Source: Hoeflea_A sp965216535 (lineage in GTDB: Bacteria > Pseudomonadota > Alphaproteobacteria > Rhizobiales > Rhizobiaceae). Taken from it: DNA of 64,000 nt. Numbering within the stretch: the first letter of the stretch is position 1; each line of letters begins with the position of its first letter. Of the stretch, positions 1 through 8,843 are shown one piece after another. Location of the stretch: the NCBI GenBank assembly GCA_965216535.1, contig OZ244175.1:2542001-2606000 (forward strand), written 5' to 3'. The notes beneath the pieces are model-generated. The model did no database searches. It was given only the letters and a program-made list of their open reading frames with translations, and was not told the origin of the DNA. Position numbers and translations under genes: made by a program.

Positions 1-217
1 AGTCCGCCTCGAGTTGTCGGGTGTTGGGACTGATGCTGAAATCGCCGGACGTTCGCGCCTCCCAGTCGCGCCCCGTACTCGGATATGTCATCGGGTTCAT
101 GAAGCCACCTTGTTCAAGGCAGACAATCTTCATGCGCGTTTCCACGAGACTCCAGGCAACCGCAGCGCCGGCAGCGCCGGCGCCGATGATCAGCACGTCA
201 ACTGGATCGTCAGACAT
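1..217 (-). CDS. GMC-family FAD oxidoreductase, N-terminal part only
   Basis: Partial gene: the start codon is at 217 and the reading frame runs off the left edge, leaving about 72 residues. A GGAGG Shine-Dalgarno lies 4 nt before the ATG. The N-terminus carries a Rossmann dinucleotide motif (DVLIIGAGAAGAAVAWSL, GxGxxG type) followed by an acidic residue at the end of the second strand (CLEQG), and then a GMC-like stretch with NPMTYPS. This is typical of FAD-dependent choline/glucose/alcohol dehydrogenases and 2-keto-gluconate-type subunits. The exact substrate cannot be read from this fragment. It is transcribed away from the MarR-type regulator, and one copy of the shared operator lies about 190 bp upstream, so it probably belongs to the same regulon as the TRAP operon. 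Confidence 0.75.
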   Translation of the reverse strand, partial: MSDDPVDVLIIGAGAAGAAVAWSLVETRMKIVCLEQGGFMNPMTYPSTGRDWEARTSGDFSISPNTRQLEAD

Positions 218-591
218 GATGCCTCCAGATTTCGTACCCGGCTGTGGCATCCGATCGTGGCAGTCGAGGTGGACCTTGGGAGCTTTCCCTTCGATCACAC
301 CGCAAGTCCGGTCATTGCGGCTGGCAGCGGAGTAGCGAGCTACGCCGCTATCGGATGCCGACGATTGGCGCCGGCGTTGTCGGAGCTGAGTGTAGTACTG
401 CGGATTTTTATGTCAATAAGATTGATATAATTTATTTCATTGCAGCTTTTGAAGCGTTGATTTTTGGGGTCTAGCCGGTATTCTTGAGCCGAGCCTCCAG
501 TTGCCAGTTGGGCACTTTCCGGCGCTTGCTGCTAACCGGAAGCCGATGCCTTTCCGTGCGCTGGACCATGCCATTGAGGGAGCAAGTCGGG
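218..591. other. Regulatory intergenic region between GMC gene and MarR-type regulator
   Basis: No credible gene is seen. The AT-rich part (about 400-440) contrasts with GC-rich flanks and holds operator copy 1. On the minus strand a TTGACA hexamer lies inside that operator. On the plus strand a TATAAT hexamer (426-431) overlaps its right half. Promoters in both directions are therefore plausible. Confidence 0.5.
411..427. promoter_or_regulatory. Operator copy 1 for the MarR-type regulator (inferred)
   Basis: TGTCAATAAGATTGATA is an inverted repeat (TGTCAAT / ATTGATA with a 3-nt centre). It matches the reverse complement of the copy at 1225-1241 at 16 of 17 positions, and the flanking bases are also alike. 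On the minus strand it contains TTGACA, a likely -35 for the GMC gene. That it binds the neighbouring regulator is inference from position. Confidence 0.6.
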
Positions 592-1131
592 ATGGCCAAG
601 TCCGATTTCGAGAGCGCCGGGAACTACCTGTTCCACGATGCGTCGTGGGCAGCGTCGGAAAACGACTCCAGCGATATCACCGCAGATGATCTGTTCCAAA
701 CTACCGAACTGATGTTTCTTGCCCATCTGAGTATGGCAGAAGATACCGACCGGCAGCTGCGCGTGCTCAATCTCGGCCGAATTCACCTTCGGCTGCTCTA
801 TGTTGCCGTGAAGAAGCCCGGAAAAACGGTAGGCGAGGTGCTTTCATTCCTTCGCGTCACCAACCAAAATATCCACCGACCGCTCGGCGATCTGGTCGAC
901 AAGGGCTACGTTGAACAGCGCACTTCCAGCACTGATCGGCGCAAGCGCGAATTGCACGCGACTCGCAAGGGAGAAGACCTGTTCGCTATGATAATGCAGG
1001 TGCAGTTCGATCGACTGCGCGCGGCCTATGAAGAAGCGGGCAAGTCGTCCATTCGCGAGTTCTGGAAAGTGCTGTGGAACATCCTCGACGAAGACGACCG
1101 GGTCTGGTTGCTGCGATCCGGAAAAAGCTGA
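592..1131 (+). CDS. MarR-family winged-helix transcriptional regulator
   Basis: 179 residues from ATG 592, which has a GAGGGAG ribosome site about 9 nt upstream; an in-frame ATG at 568 is less well placed. The central part has a winged-helix layout: a helix pair around KKPGKTVGEVLSFLRVTNQNIHRPLGDLVDKGYVEQ, then the wing signature TDRRKRELHATRKG, which is the classic MarR D-x-R-x wing. Such proteins act as dimers and usually repress adjacent operons until a small ligand binds. The gene lies between two oppositely oriented copies of a 17-bp inverted repeat, one facing the GMC gene and one facing the TRAP operon, so it is the obvious candidate for controlling both. The ligand is unknown but probably related to the TRAP substrate. 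Confidence 0.8.
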   Translation: MAKSDFESAGNYLFHDASWAASENDSSDITADDLFQTTELMFLAHLSMAEDTDRQLRVLNLGRIHLRLLYVAVKKPGKTVGEVLSFLRVTNQNIHRPLGDLVDKGYVEQRTSSTDRRKRELHATRKGEDLFAMIMQVQFDRLRAAYEEAGKSSIREFWKVLWNILDEDDRVWLLRSGKS

Positions 1132-1224
1132 GGCGCTCGTTGTCGAATTGCAATGTCGACGCAGACCCACGTCGGATCGGGCTGCGCTCTATCCAATTGA
1201 AAGTAATTACAAACTTATAGATTA

Positions 1225-1241
1225 TATCAATTTTATTGACA
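1225..1241. promoter_or_regulatory. Operator copy 2 for the MarR-type regulator (inferred)
   Basis: TATCAATTTTATTGACA is the reverse complement of copy 1 except for one centre base, placed in the opposite orientation. Its right half contains the TTGACA of the putative TRAP promoter, so a bound dimer would cover the -35. Confidence 0.6.
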
Positions 1242-1264
1242 TAAAATCCAATTGCCCGCAGAAT
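1236..1264 (+). promoter_or_regulatory. Putative sigma-70 promoter of the TRAP operon
   Basis: TTGACA at 1236-1241 is followed after 17 nt by CAGAAT (1259-1264, four of six matches to TATAAT). The -35 overlaps the operator. It lies about 180 nt before the dctP start, so the leader would be long. Confidence 0.4.
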
Positions 1265-1443
1265 TTGGTCAGATCGGTTGGTGATCAACACATCGAAGAG
1301 CCAACGTGATCGGCAGTATTCGAGATGGCGCATTTTGCTTGCGCCCCGGCTTTGAATACCGTTTGCGAGGTGTGGATAGTAAGGGCGGGTGGAGACGTCG
1401 GCCATCCTGGCATTCGGAACTCTGAATCCGAAGGGAGGACACC

Positions 1444-2445
1444 ATGGGATCGAAGTTACTGACAGCCTGTTTAACCGGCGTTTTGGCCGCAAATATAGCC
1501 GTAGCCGCCGAGCCGGTTGAGCTGAAATATGCCACCGTGGCGCCTGAATCGACGCCGTGGGGCGTGCATTTTGGAAAAAGCTCGCAAGCTGCGGAAGAAG
1601 CCTCTGACGGGTCGCTCAAAATCGAGATGTTCTACAGCTCGCAACTCGGCGATGAACCGACAGTCGTGCGCCAGGTCGTACGCGGTCGCATCGACATTGC
1701 GGGGCAGTCAAATACCGCTACGGCGCTTGTTGTGCCCGAATTCGCATTGCTGGCCGCGCCGTTCCTTTTCAAGGACGCAGAACAGTCCGATTGCGTGTTC
1801 GACAATCACGTCCAGCCGATTTTCGGGCCATTGCTCTATGACAAGGGCTTGGTGCTGCTTTCCTACATGGAGATTGGCTACCCGTCGCTCTACTCAAAGA
1901 CCCCGGTCCAGACGGTCGATGATATTCAGGACATGAAAGTGCGGGTCGCGCCGAGCAGCCCCTATCCGCTTTACTGGAACGCAACAGGTGCTGCTGCGCT
2001 TCCGCTCGGAGGGGCGGATTCAGTTCCGGCGCTCAAGACCGGGCGGGTCAACGCCTTGCACACCTCAACGGTTTTCGGGCTGGCGGTCGGCTATCACAAA
2101 CTTGCGCCGCATGTGACCTATCTGCCGTCGCATCACGACATTGGCGCGGTGGTCATGAGCAAAAAGACATGGCTCAAATTGTCTCCGGAGCAGCAAGAAG
2201 CCATGATGGTCATGGGCGAGAACGTCAGCGAACTGCGCAAGACCATCCGCGATACGGAACAGGCGCTGCTTGCGAAAGCTGAAGGAGAGGACGGTGCCTC
2301 GGTATACCGGCCAACTGGTGAAGAGCTGGAAGGCTTCAAGGCTCATGCGGCTCAGGCGCAGGCTGAACTTGTCGAGTCGATCGGCGAAAGCGCCGTTCCG
2401 ATTTGGCAGAAGATCCAGGCAGCAATCAAGGAATGCGGCGGCTGA
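1444..2445 (+). CDS. TRAP transporter periplasmic substrate-binding protein, DctP family
   Basis: 333 residues. It starts at ATG 1444 with GGGAGG just upstream and has a signal peptide of about 20 residues (hydrophobic core LLTACLTGVLAANIAVA, cleavage near AAA-E). The mature part has the DctP fold: an early KYATVAPESTPWG segment, the conserved turn IQDMKVRVAPSS that carries the carboxylate-binding arginine of this family, and a late KTWLKLSPEQQEA helix. It captures an organic acid in the periplasm and delivers it to the DctQ/DctM pair encoded directly after it. Ligand identity cannot be deduced from sequence alone; the downstream 2-hydroxyacid dehydrogenase and aminotransferase make a hydroxy- or amino-acid-like carboxylate plausible. 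Confidence 0.88.
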   Translation: MGSKLLTACLTGVLAANIAVAAEPVELKYATVAPESTPWGVHFGKSSQAAEEASDGSLKIEMFYSSQLGDEPTVVRQVVRGRIDIAGQSNTATALVVPEFALLAAPFLFKDAEQSDCVFDNHVQPIFGPLLYDKGLVLLSYMEIGYPSLYSKTPVQTVDDIQDMKVRVAPSSPYPLYWNATGAAALPLGGADSVPALKTGRVNALHTSTVFGLAVGYHKLAPHVTYLPSHHDIGAVVMSKKTWLKLSPEQQEAMMVMGENVSELRKTIRDTEQALLAKAEGEDGASVYRPTGEELEGFKAHAAQAQAELVESIGESAVPIWQKIQAAIKECGG

Positions 2446-2466
2446 TCGCGCCTGGCGCTCCCTGCC

Positions 2467-2958
2467 ATGACCGGGTTCCTCAATGGTCTGCAGTGGATCG
2501 AAAAGGCGGTGGCGGCACTGGCTTATGTGCTCGTCACCGGTCTGTTGCTGGCCGGCATTCTGGCCAGGGAATTGTTTTCCACGTCGATCTGGGGATCCGA
2601 AAAGATGGCGGTTTTTGCCGCCGTCTATGCCGCTTTTCTCGGCATGACGCTGGCCACAGCAGCAAATGGGCATTTGCGACCACGGTTTACCGACCACTGG
2701 TGGCCACAAGCCTGGCAGGCCAGAGTCGCTCGCGCGGGCGACATCCTTTCCGCCGCGCTTTTCATTGGAACCGGAATCATTGCCGCCTCTTACGTTACCG
2801 ACACTTACCTAAACCACGACCGGGCGATGGTGCTCTACTGGCCCCTGTGGATGATCCAGATCATCATTCCCTACGCCTTTCTGTCATGTGGTGTGCGTCA
2901 TGTCGCCTTCGCCGTCCGGCCGGATCTGAAGCCGCGGCCCTTCAATCCGGAGGCTTAG
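2467..2958 (+). CDS. TRAP transporter small permease, DctQ family
   Basis: 163 residues, four predicted membrane segments (about 15-37, 52-70, 95-112 and 125-145), the usual length and topology of DctQ. The motif ELFSTSIWGSEKMAVFAAVYAAFLGMT corresponds to the conserved region in which DctQ proteins carry the W/E-rich loop. It associates with DctM in the inner membrane and is needed for transport driven by the Na+ gradient. It lies 21 bp after dctP and its stop codon is directly followed by the GTG of dctM, so the three are co-transcribed and dctQ-dctM translation is coupled. Confidence 0.85.
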   Translation: MTGFLNGLQWIEKAVAALAYVLVTGLLLAGILARELFSTSIWGSEKMAVFAAVYAAFLGMTLATAANGHLRPRFTDHWWPQAWQARVARAGDILSAALFIGTGIIAASYVTDTYLNHDRAMVLYWPLWMIQIIIPYAFLSCGVRHVAFAVRPDLKPRPFNPEA

Positions 2959-4221
2959 GTGACAGCTGTTGTCTTGTTGCTCCTGGTTTTGGCTCTGCTG
3001 GTTCTGCGCCAGAGCATCATCCTGATCCTGCTCGTCTGCGCCGGATACATTCAGCTGTTCTACGGTGATGGCGATCTCACCTACCTGATCGACGACATTT
3101 GGACGGCCGTCAATCGCGACATCCTGTTGGCCGTGCCCATGTTCATTCTGGCCGGCAACATCATGACGCGGGGTTCCATTGCTGAACGGCTGATCGCCCT
3201 CATGCGGGCGTTAACCCAATGGTTGCCCGGTGGTCTTGCGGTGGCGACCATTCTTTCCTGCGCTGTATTTGCCGCGATTTCCGGGTCGTCTCCGGTCACA
3301 CTTCTTGCCGTCGGTAGCATTCTCTATCCGGCTTTGATCCGGCAGGGATACGACAAGAAATTCGCGCTTGGTGCGCTGGCCTCTGGAGGCACTCTCGGTG
3401 TTGTCATCCCTCCGAGCATACCAATGATCTTCTATGCCATCGTTACGGAAAACTCGATCAGCGAAATGTTTCTGGCCGGCCTGCTGCCGGGATTGCTTCT
3501 GACCGGGGTGCTCGCGACCTATGCGTTGATCGCCAACCGGAACATAGCCAGTCAACCCTTTGCTCCTGTGGAAGTGGCGCAGGCCTTTCGCAAAGGCATC
3601 TTCGCCCTCATGGCTCCGGTCATTTTATTGGGTGGCATTTATTCCGGCTATTTTTCAGCCACTGAGGCCGCCGGCGTGGCAGTCGGATATGCGCTGATCG
3701 TAGAGGTTTTCATCCATCGCGAAATCCGACTGTCGGACTTTTTCGAGCTTGCGGTCGATACAGCACGGCTTCTCGGCACCATCCTGCCGATCCTGGCTGT
3801 AGCAACCAGTGTCAATATTCTGCTGACCGCCGAGCGAGTTCCTCAAGACTTTGCCGCCTGGATGACGGGCACGGTCGACGACAAGATCATGTTTCTGATC
3901 GCGTTGAACCTGTTCCTCCTGGCCGTGGGATGTCTGATCGACATCGGTTCAGCGATTCTGATGCTTGCGCCCATATTGTTGCCGGCAGCAATGGCCTACG
4001 GCATCGACCCCATACATTTCGGCGTCATCATGGTGGTCAATCTTGAGATTGGTTACATCACGCCGCCGATCGGTCTCAATCTGATTGTTGCGATGACGGC
4101 TTTCAAGGAGCCGTTCATGTTGATCTGTCGCTCGGTCCTGCCGTTCATTGCGCTGATGTTGCTCGTGCTCGTTGCCGTGGTCTGGCTGCCTGAGCTTTCG
4201 CTGTTGTTGCTGGATCGTTGA
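2959..4221 (+). CDS. TRAP transporter large permease, DctM family
   Basis: 420 residues, about 11-12 membrane segments, the normal DctM size. GTG start directly after the dctQ stop, with GGAGG 5 nt upstream. Family landmarks: NRDILLAVPMFILAGNIMTRGSIAERL near residue 50, SGSSPVTLLAVGSILYPAL near 110, the GVVIPPSIPMIFYAI hairpin near 150, and GYITPPIGLNLIV near the C-terminus, the two proline-rich re-entrant loops of this elevator-type transporter. It is the ion-coupled translocation subunit. The gene is followed after 16 nt by the dehydrogenase gene, so uptake and first catabolic steps are expressed together. Confidence 0.88.
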   Translation: MTAVVLLLLVLALLVLRQSIILILLVCAGYIQLFYGDGDLTYLIDDIWTAVNRDILLAVPMFILAGNIMTRGSIAERLIALMRALTQWLPGGLAVATILSCAVFAAISGSSPVTLLAVGSILYPALIRQGYDKKFALGALASGGTLGVVIPPSIPMIFYAIVTENSISEMFLAGLLPGLLLTGVLATYALIANRNIASQPFAPVEVAQAFRKGIFALMAPVILLGGIYSGYFSATEAAGVAVGYALIVEVFIHREIRLSDFFELAVDTARLLGTILPILAVATSVNILLTAERVPQDFAAWMTGTVDDKIMFLIALNLFLLAVGCLIDIGSAILMLAPILLPAAMAYGIDPIHFGVIMVVNLEIGYITPPIGLNLIVAMTAFKEPFMLICRSVLPFIALMLLVLVAVVWLPELSLLLLDR

Positions 4222-4237
4222 GGCGGGAGGGCGGCGC

Positions 4238-5649
4238 GTGAAAAGCAGTCTGCACTCGGCATTGAAGGCCGTGGTCGGCGAGGCCGGATATCTGACCGGA
4301 CGCGACATCGGACCCAGATATTTCAGCGACTGGCGCGGTGCTGCAGATTTCTGTCCGGATCTGGTTCTGAGGCCGGCCAGTACGGAAGAACTGTCGCGCG
4401 TGATGAAACTCTGCAATGCCGAAGATCAGCCTGTTGTCGCCCAGGGCGGCATGACCGGACTTGTCGGCGGAGCAAGACCGCAGCGTGGCGAAATCCCGAT
4501 CTCGTTTGAACGCATGTGCGGCATCGAGGATCTGGATGTTGCTTCGGGCACGGTTACCGTTCATGCGGGCACTCCACTGCAAGCCGTGCAGGAGGGTGCA
4601 GAGCGATGCGGCCTGTTCCTTCCGCTGGATTTGGGTTCGCGCGGATCTTGCACCATCGGTGGCGTACTGGCGACCAATGCCGGCGGCAATCGTGTTCTGC
4701 GTTTCGGTATGGCCCGCGACCAGGCACTCGGTGTCGAAGCGGTTCTGGCAGATGGAACAGTGGTCAGCAGCTTGAGCGGTCTGATCAAGAACAACACCGG
4801 TTACGATCTGAAGCAACTTTTCATCGGCAGCGAGGGCACCCTCGGCCTGATTACCCGGGCGGTTCTGCGATTGCGTCCTCGCCCGATCAGTCAATCGGTT
4901 GCCTTTTGCGCCGTAGATGATTTCGAGGCAATGATTGCGCTACTCCACATGGTGAAGGGTGAACTCGGTTCCACACTCAGTGCTTTCGAGGCGATCTGGA
5001 GATCGGCCTACCGTGTCACGGTCGACCACGTCCCGGGAATTCGGGCGCCGATTGTCGGTGATCACGCGTTTTACGTGCTGGTTGAAACGCTGGGCGGGAC
5101 CCAGATCGCGACCGCGCACAATTTGAGCAGGTGCTTGGCGCGGCGCTTGACCGCGGGACCTTAGCCGATGCCGTGATTGCGCAATCGCAGGCGGATACCG
5201 ACGCATTCTGGCAGGTTCGCGATGGCCTGGCCGAAGGGATGAAACGGCAGCAGCCTGCGGTCAGCTACGATGTCAGCCTGTCTCTCGGCAAAACAGACCA
5301 TTTCTGCCGCGAGGTTGAACGGCGCTTGACAAAAGTATGGGCCGATACCGTCGCGTTCGTCGCCGGTCACCTCGGCGACGGTAATCTGCATCTCGTCATC
5401 AAGGCTGGTGACCGCGAGCCGCAGCCGGCAGTGGAAATGGATGACATTGTCTATGGGCTGGTCAGCGAGCTGGGTGGGTCGATCTCTGCCGAGCACGGGA
5501 TAGGACTGTCCAAGCGTCGCCATCTTCCTTACAGCCGCAGTCCTGGCGAACTGCAGTTGATGCGGTCGCTCAAGCGCGCCCTGGATCCTAGCGACCTGCT
5601 CGGCCGTGGGCGAATATTGTCGCCTGAGGGGTTTGAAAATTCGCGATGA
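4238..5649 (+). pseudogene. FAD-linked D-2-hydroxyacid dehydrogenase (D2HGDH/GlcD-like), frameshifted
   Basis: The GTG start at 4238 has a GGGAGG site. The first frame gives FAD_binding_4 features: GGMTGLVGGA near residue 70, DLGSRGSCTIGGVLATNAGG near 130 and NNTGYDLKQLFIGSEGTLG near 180, as in D-2-hydroxyglutarate and D-lactate dehydrogenases. After ETLGG the frame is lost and soon ends at 5164. The neighbouring frame continues the family sequence without a gap (DPDRDRAQFEQVLGAALD, then GHLGDGNLHL and SAEHGIGLSKR of the FAD-oxidase C domain) to the stop at 5649. One missing G in the run 5096-5098 explains everything. It is either a recent single-base loss in the genome or a sequencing error in a homopolymer. 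If intact, the product of about 470 residues would oxidise a D-2-hydroxyacid imported by the TRAP system. Confidence 0.8.
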
Positions 5650-5665
5650 GACAGGAGATCAAACA

Positions 5666-6907
5666 GTGACATTCGACATGAAACAACTCTATCGCGATGG
5701 CCTGCCGACCCCGGCAGCGTCGTTTGGCGGTTACCCGAAATTCAATTTCGTTGGCGGCCATAACGATGCCGCCAGCATCCCGGTAAGCGATCTTATTGCA
5801 GCCGTGCAGCGCAGTTTGGAGGTGAGCGGACGAACACTCGCCACCTACGGCCTGACCAGCGGGCCCCAGGGGCATCTTCCTTTGCGCGAGTTCATTGCCC
5901 GCAGAATGACTGACAGCGCAGGAATGTCGGACACCGCCAGGGAGGTGCTGGTAACGTCGGGTTCTTTGCAAGCCCTCGACCTGGTGTTTCGCTTGCTTCT
6001 TACTCCAGGGGATGCGGTCATTGTAGAGAACGCCACCTATGGCGGTGCACTTGCGCGGCTTCGGCGTGAGGGTGCTGTTTGTCTGGGTGTGCAACAGGAT
6101 GAGGCGGGGATCGATCCGGTGCATCTGGAACAATTGCTGTCGGAACAGCAGGCTGCCGGATGCCCCGCGAAGCTCATTTACACCATCCCCACTGTGCAGA
6201 ACCCGACCGGCGGTGTCATGTCACTGCAGCGACGGCATGAGGTTCTGGCGCTTGCCGAGCGCTTCGGTTGTGCCGTTTTCGAGGACGATTGTTATGCGGA
6301 CCTGCTCTGGGACGGCGAGCGCCCGCCGGCTCTTCGGGCTCTCGACCGCTCGGGCAGAGTGATCTATTGCGGCTCGTTTTCGAAGTCGATCGCTCCGGCT
6401 CTTCGTGTCGGCTACCTGGTGGCAGACGAGCCGGTGCTTTTGCAGCTTCTACCACTCAAGACCGACGCGGGTACCGGAGCCCTTGAACAGATGGTGCTTG
6501 CCGAGTTTTGCGCGCAGCACTTCGCAAGCCATGTCGAGCAACTCACGCACGTCCTGCAGCGGAAAAGCCAGGTCATGGTGGCAGCGCTCCAGGAGAATTT
6601 CGGCGCGGCGGCCGAATTCGAAATGCCCAAAGGCGGCATCTTCATCTGGATCTCGTTGCCTCACCAGATCGATACAACAATTCTGGCGGCGGCAGCCATC
6701 GAACACGGGGTTGCGCTCAATCCGGGTGCCGATTGGACGGTCGACGGCGAGAACAATCGGCATCGGATGCGACTCTGTTTCGGTCATCCGGATGAGCAGA
6801 CAATCCGTGAAGGGGTCGCAAAACTCGCGGAAATCTGTCACGCGCGCTTCGGTGTACCGGAACGCGGATCGAACAGGATACGACAGAGCAGAGATGGCCT
6901 GGTATGA
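5666..6907 (+). CDS. PLP-dependent aminotransferase, class I/II (2-aminoadipate/MocR-catalytic-like)
   Basis: 413 residues from GTG 5666, chosen because AGGAG lies 8 nt before it and it follows the previous stop closely; ATG 5678 is the alternative. Fold type I landmarks are visible: TSGSLQALDLVFRLLLTPGD (residues 97-116), IPTVQNPTGG (174-183) with the cofactor-contacting Asn, FEDDCYADL (205-213) with the Asp that binds the pyridine nitrogen, and SFSKSIAPALRVGY (237-250) with Schiff-base Lys240. The subgroup resembles LysN/2-aminoadipate transaminases and the catalytic half of MocR proteins, but there is no N-terminal GntR domain. It probably interconverts a 2-oxo acid (perhaps the dehydrogenase product) and an amino acid. 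It overlaps the next gene by ATGA. Confidence 0.82.
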   Translation: MTFDMKQLYRDGLPTPAASFGGYPKFNFVGGHNDAASIPVSDLIAAVQRSLEVSGRTLATYGLTSGPQGHLPLREFIARRMTDSAGMSDTAREVLVTSGSLQALDLVFRLLLTPGDAVIVENATYGGALARLRREGAVCLGVQQDEAGIDPVHLEQLLSEQQAAGCPAKLIYTIPTVQNPTGGVMSLQRRHEVLALAERFGCAVFEDDCYADLLWDGERPPALRALDRSGRVIYCGSFSKSIAPALRVGYLVADEPVLLQLLPLKTDAGTGALEQMVLAEFCAQHFASHVEQLTHVLQRKSQVMVAALQENFGAAAEFEMPKGGIFIWISLPHQIDTTILAAAAIEHGVALNPGADWTVDGENNRHRMRLCFGHPDEQTIREGVAKLAEICHARFGVPERGSNRIRQSRDGLV

Positions 6908-7698
6908 CCGGGAGTTTTCACGGCAAATGCGTGTTGATCTCTGGAGCTGCAGGCGGTCTTGGCAGCGCAGCAGCACGGAGGTTCGCCGAGCAGGGGGCTA
7001 ATCTGGTTCTGTCGGACCATAACAGTTCGGCGCTTGCATCGGTCTGTGACACCGTCTCCGGAGAAAGCGGCTGTGCCGTCGCGTCGTTGGCCGGTGATAT
7101 TGCCGTTGAAACTCTGTCCAGAGATTTGGTTGCTTTGGCGCTCAATCGCTTCGGTAGACTGGATGTCGCCATCAACAACGCGGGTATCGGTCAGAGCGCC
7201 TTTGAAAAACTGCCGAAGACCAGTTCAGAAGAGGCACGGCGAATTGTTGATATCAACCTGATGGGTGTGCTTTACGCCATGAAACACCAATTGCCGACCA
7301 TGGAGCGGCAGTTTCGCGAAACAGGTTCTGGTGGCGTCATCGTCAATACAGCGTCGGTCGCCGGTGTTACGGGTGCATCCGGAGTTGCCGTTTATGCAGC
7401 CGCCAAGCACGGTGTCGTCGGTCTGACCCGTTCCACCGCACAGGAATATGCAAGGCTCGGCATCAGGATCAATGCGGTTTGTCCGTCGTTCGTGCGAACA
7501 CCGATGGCAACGAAACTGATTGAAAACGACGATGGCGGCAAGGGCCTGACCGAACAGCAGATGGTGCGTGGCATTCCGATGTCGCGTTTGGCGGAGGTCG
7601 AGGAGGTCGTAGAGGCATTTCTCTTTGCCGCTTCGCCGGAGAACAGTTTCATGACTGGTCAGACGCTGCACGTCGACGGCGGTCTGACGGCTTATTGA
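6904..7698 (+). CDS. Short-chain dehydrogenase/reductase (SDR, classical)
   Basis: 264 residues. Classical SDR pattern: glycine-rich NAD(P)-binding motif SGAAGGLG (residues 13-20), NNAG (91-94), catalytic Ser151 in NTAS, and the Y164-x-x-x-K168 pair in YAAAK. Asp38 in LSDHN at the end of the second strand favours NAD over NADP. The C-terminus (TGQTLHVDGGL) is typical of the family. It is translationally coupled to the aminotransferase (ATGA overlap) and is the last gene of the TRAP operon. The substrate is probably a secondary alcohol or ketone of the same pathway. The gene converges with the minus-strand Ldh_2 gene only 14 bp away. Confidence 0.85.
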   Translation: MTGSFHGKCVLISGAAGGLGSAAARRFAEQGANLVLSDHNSSALASVCDTVSGESGCAVASLAGDIAVETLSRDLVALALNRFGRLDVAINNAGIGQSAFEKLPKTSSEEARRIVDINLMGVLYAMKHQLPTMERQFRETGSGGVIVNTASVAGVTGASGVAVYAAAKHGVVGLTRSTAQEYARLGIRINAVCPSFVRTPMATKLIENDDGGKGLTEQQMVRGIPMSRLAEVEEVVEAFLFAASPENSFMTGQTLHVDGGLTAY

Positions 7699-7712
7699 TC
7701 AAACAGCTAGAC

Positions 7713-8780
7713 TCAGTCGAGGATCGCGCTGATTGCGTCATCCGTCATGCCGACGGAGCCGGCTGCCTCGATGATCTGGGCCCAGGTGGCGTCGTCGATC
7801 GGGATGCCGTTTTGGCCGCGTTCAATGCGCGTTTCGCGCTCCAGGTCACCGGGAAACCGGACCACATCCGTACCCGGTGCAGGCGGGGAGGCCTTGACCC
7901 AGTCGGTGTAGGCGTCGAGGTCCTCGTAAAACGCTTCGGCGCCACCGAAGACGTTCGGGTCGATCAAGATCGCCAGCATGTTGTTGATGATGCGGTCCGG
8001 GACGATGCGATCGGGCAGGTAGGCCCCACCTCCGGAGAGCGATCCGCCGAGAATGTCGCAGATCAAGGCCAGGCCGGATCCCTTATGCAGCCCCATGGCG
8101 CGAAGGGCGCCGCGCGGCTCTTCGAACATCACCTTGGGCTCGTCTGTGGGGTTGCCCTCGTGGTCAATCAGGCATCCGTCAGGGACCTTCTGACCCTTCA
8201 GGTAGGCTACGCGTGTTTTGCCCTGGGCGATGGTGCTGGTTGCCATGTCGAGCAGGAACATGGGGTGTCGGTCAGATGCCGGAATGGCGGTGCAGTAGGG
8301 ATTTGTGGAAAAGCGGGAGTCGCTGCCGCCAAAGGGAGCGACCAGCGAGTTGGGCGACAGGACGTTGACGTAGTGGATTGCGACGAAGCCTGCTTCGGCG
8401 GCCATCTCGCCCCAATCCCCGATGCGGCCGATATGGAAACTTTTGCGCAGCGACAGCACAGCGATGTGTTGTTGGCGGGCGCGGTCGATCGCCCATTCCA
8501 TCGCTTGTCGTGCGACGCACTGGCCAAAACCCCGATTGCCGTCGACCAGCAGAAAAGGGCCTTTGTCCTGTACGATCTCGGCCCTGGCATTAGGAACCAG
8601 CTGGCCGGCAGCAATGCCGGCCATATAGGCCGGAATCATGCCGACGCCATGGCTGTCGTGACCGGTGAGATTGGCTTCGACCAGAATACGGGCGACTTCC
8701 CCGGCTGTGGCATCGCTTCCGCCGCCCTTGCTCACAATCGCGCTCGTCAAATCCCTCAATCGATCGGCATTGATCAGCAT
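7713..8780 (-). CDS. Ldh_2-family NAD(P)-dependent 2-hydroxyacid/ureidoglycolate-type dehydrogenase
   Basis: 355 residues, the usual size for the malate/L-lactate/ureidoglycolate dehydrogenase family (COG2055), which does not use a classical Rossmann fold. Recognisable elements: the N-terminal NLTGHDSHGVGMIPAYM block (about 37-53) with the conserved catalytic-site His and Gly, VDGNRGFGQ (about 75), LSPNSLVAPFGG and FSTNPYCTAIPA in the NADH-binding region, and a C-terminal RFPGDLERE motif. Members reduce or oxidise 2-hydroxy/2-oxo carboxylates such as malate, sulfolactate, ureidoglycolate or cyclic imines. It is 63 bp downstream of the phosphatase-superfamily gene, so it is probably the distal gene of the tmpA-tmpB unit; its role there is unknown. 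Confidence 0.82.
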   Translation of the reverse strand: MLINADRLRDLTSAIVSKGGGSDATAGEVARILVEANLTGHDSHGVGMIPAYMAGIAAGQLVPNARAEIVQDKGPFLLVDGNRGFGQCVARQAMEWAIDRARQQHIAVLSLRKSFHIGRIGDWGEMAAEAGFVAIHYVNVLSPNSLVAPFGGSDSRFSTNPYCTAIPASDRHPMFLLDMATSTIAQGKTRVAYLKGQKVPDGCLIDHEGNPTDEPKVMFEEPRGALRAMGLHKGSGLALICDILGGSLSGGGAYLPDRIVPDRIINNMLAILIDPNVFGGAEAFYEDLDAYTDWVKASPPAPGTDVVRFPGDLERETRIERGQNGIPIDDATWAQIIEAAGSVGMTDDAISAILD

Positions 8781-8843
8781 TGCATAACCCCGCTTGAAAA
8801 CCAGATCGTTCTAGCGGCTTTGCGCGCCGTCAACCAGCATCAA

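Larger units (their letters stand above)
1132..1443. other. Promoter region of the TRAP operon
   Basis: No gene is supported here. The first 130 bases include an AT-rich block (about 1195-1250) with operator copy 2 and a TTGACA box. The rest is GC-rich untranslated leader ending in the GGGAGG site of dctP. Confidence 0.5.

Noticed and set aside
4172..4237. Upstream start for the D-2-hydroxyacid dehydrogenase
   Set aside because: It overlaps the end of dctM and has no ribosome site, whereas GTG 4238 has GGGAGG and matches the usual N-terminus.
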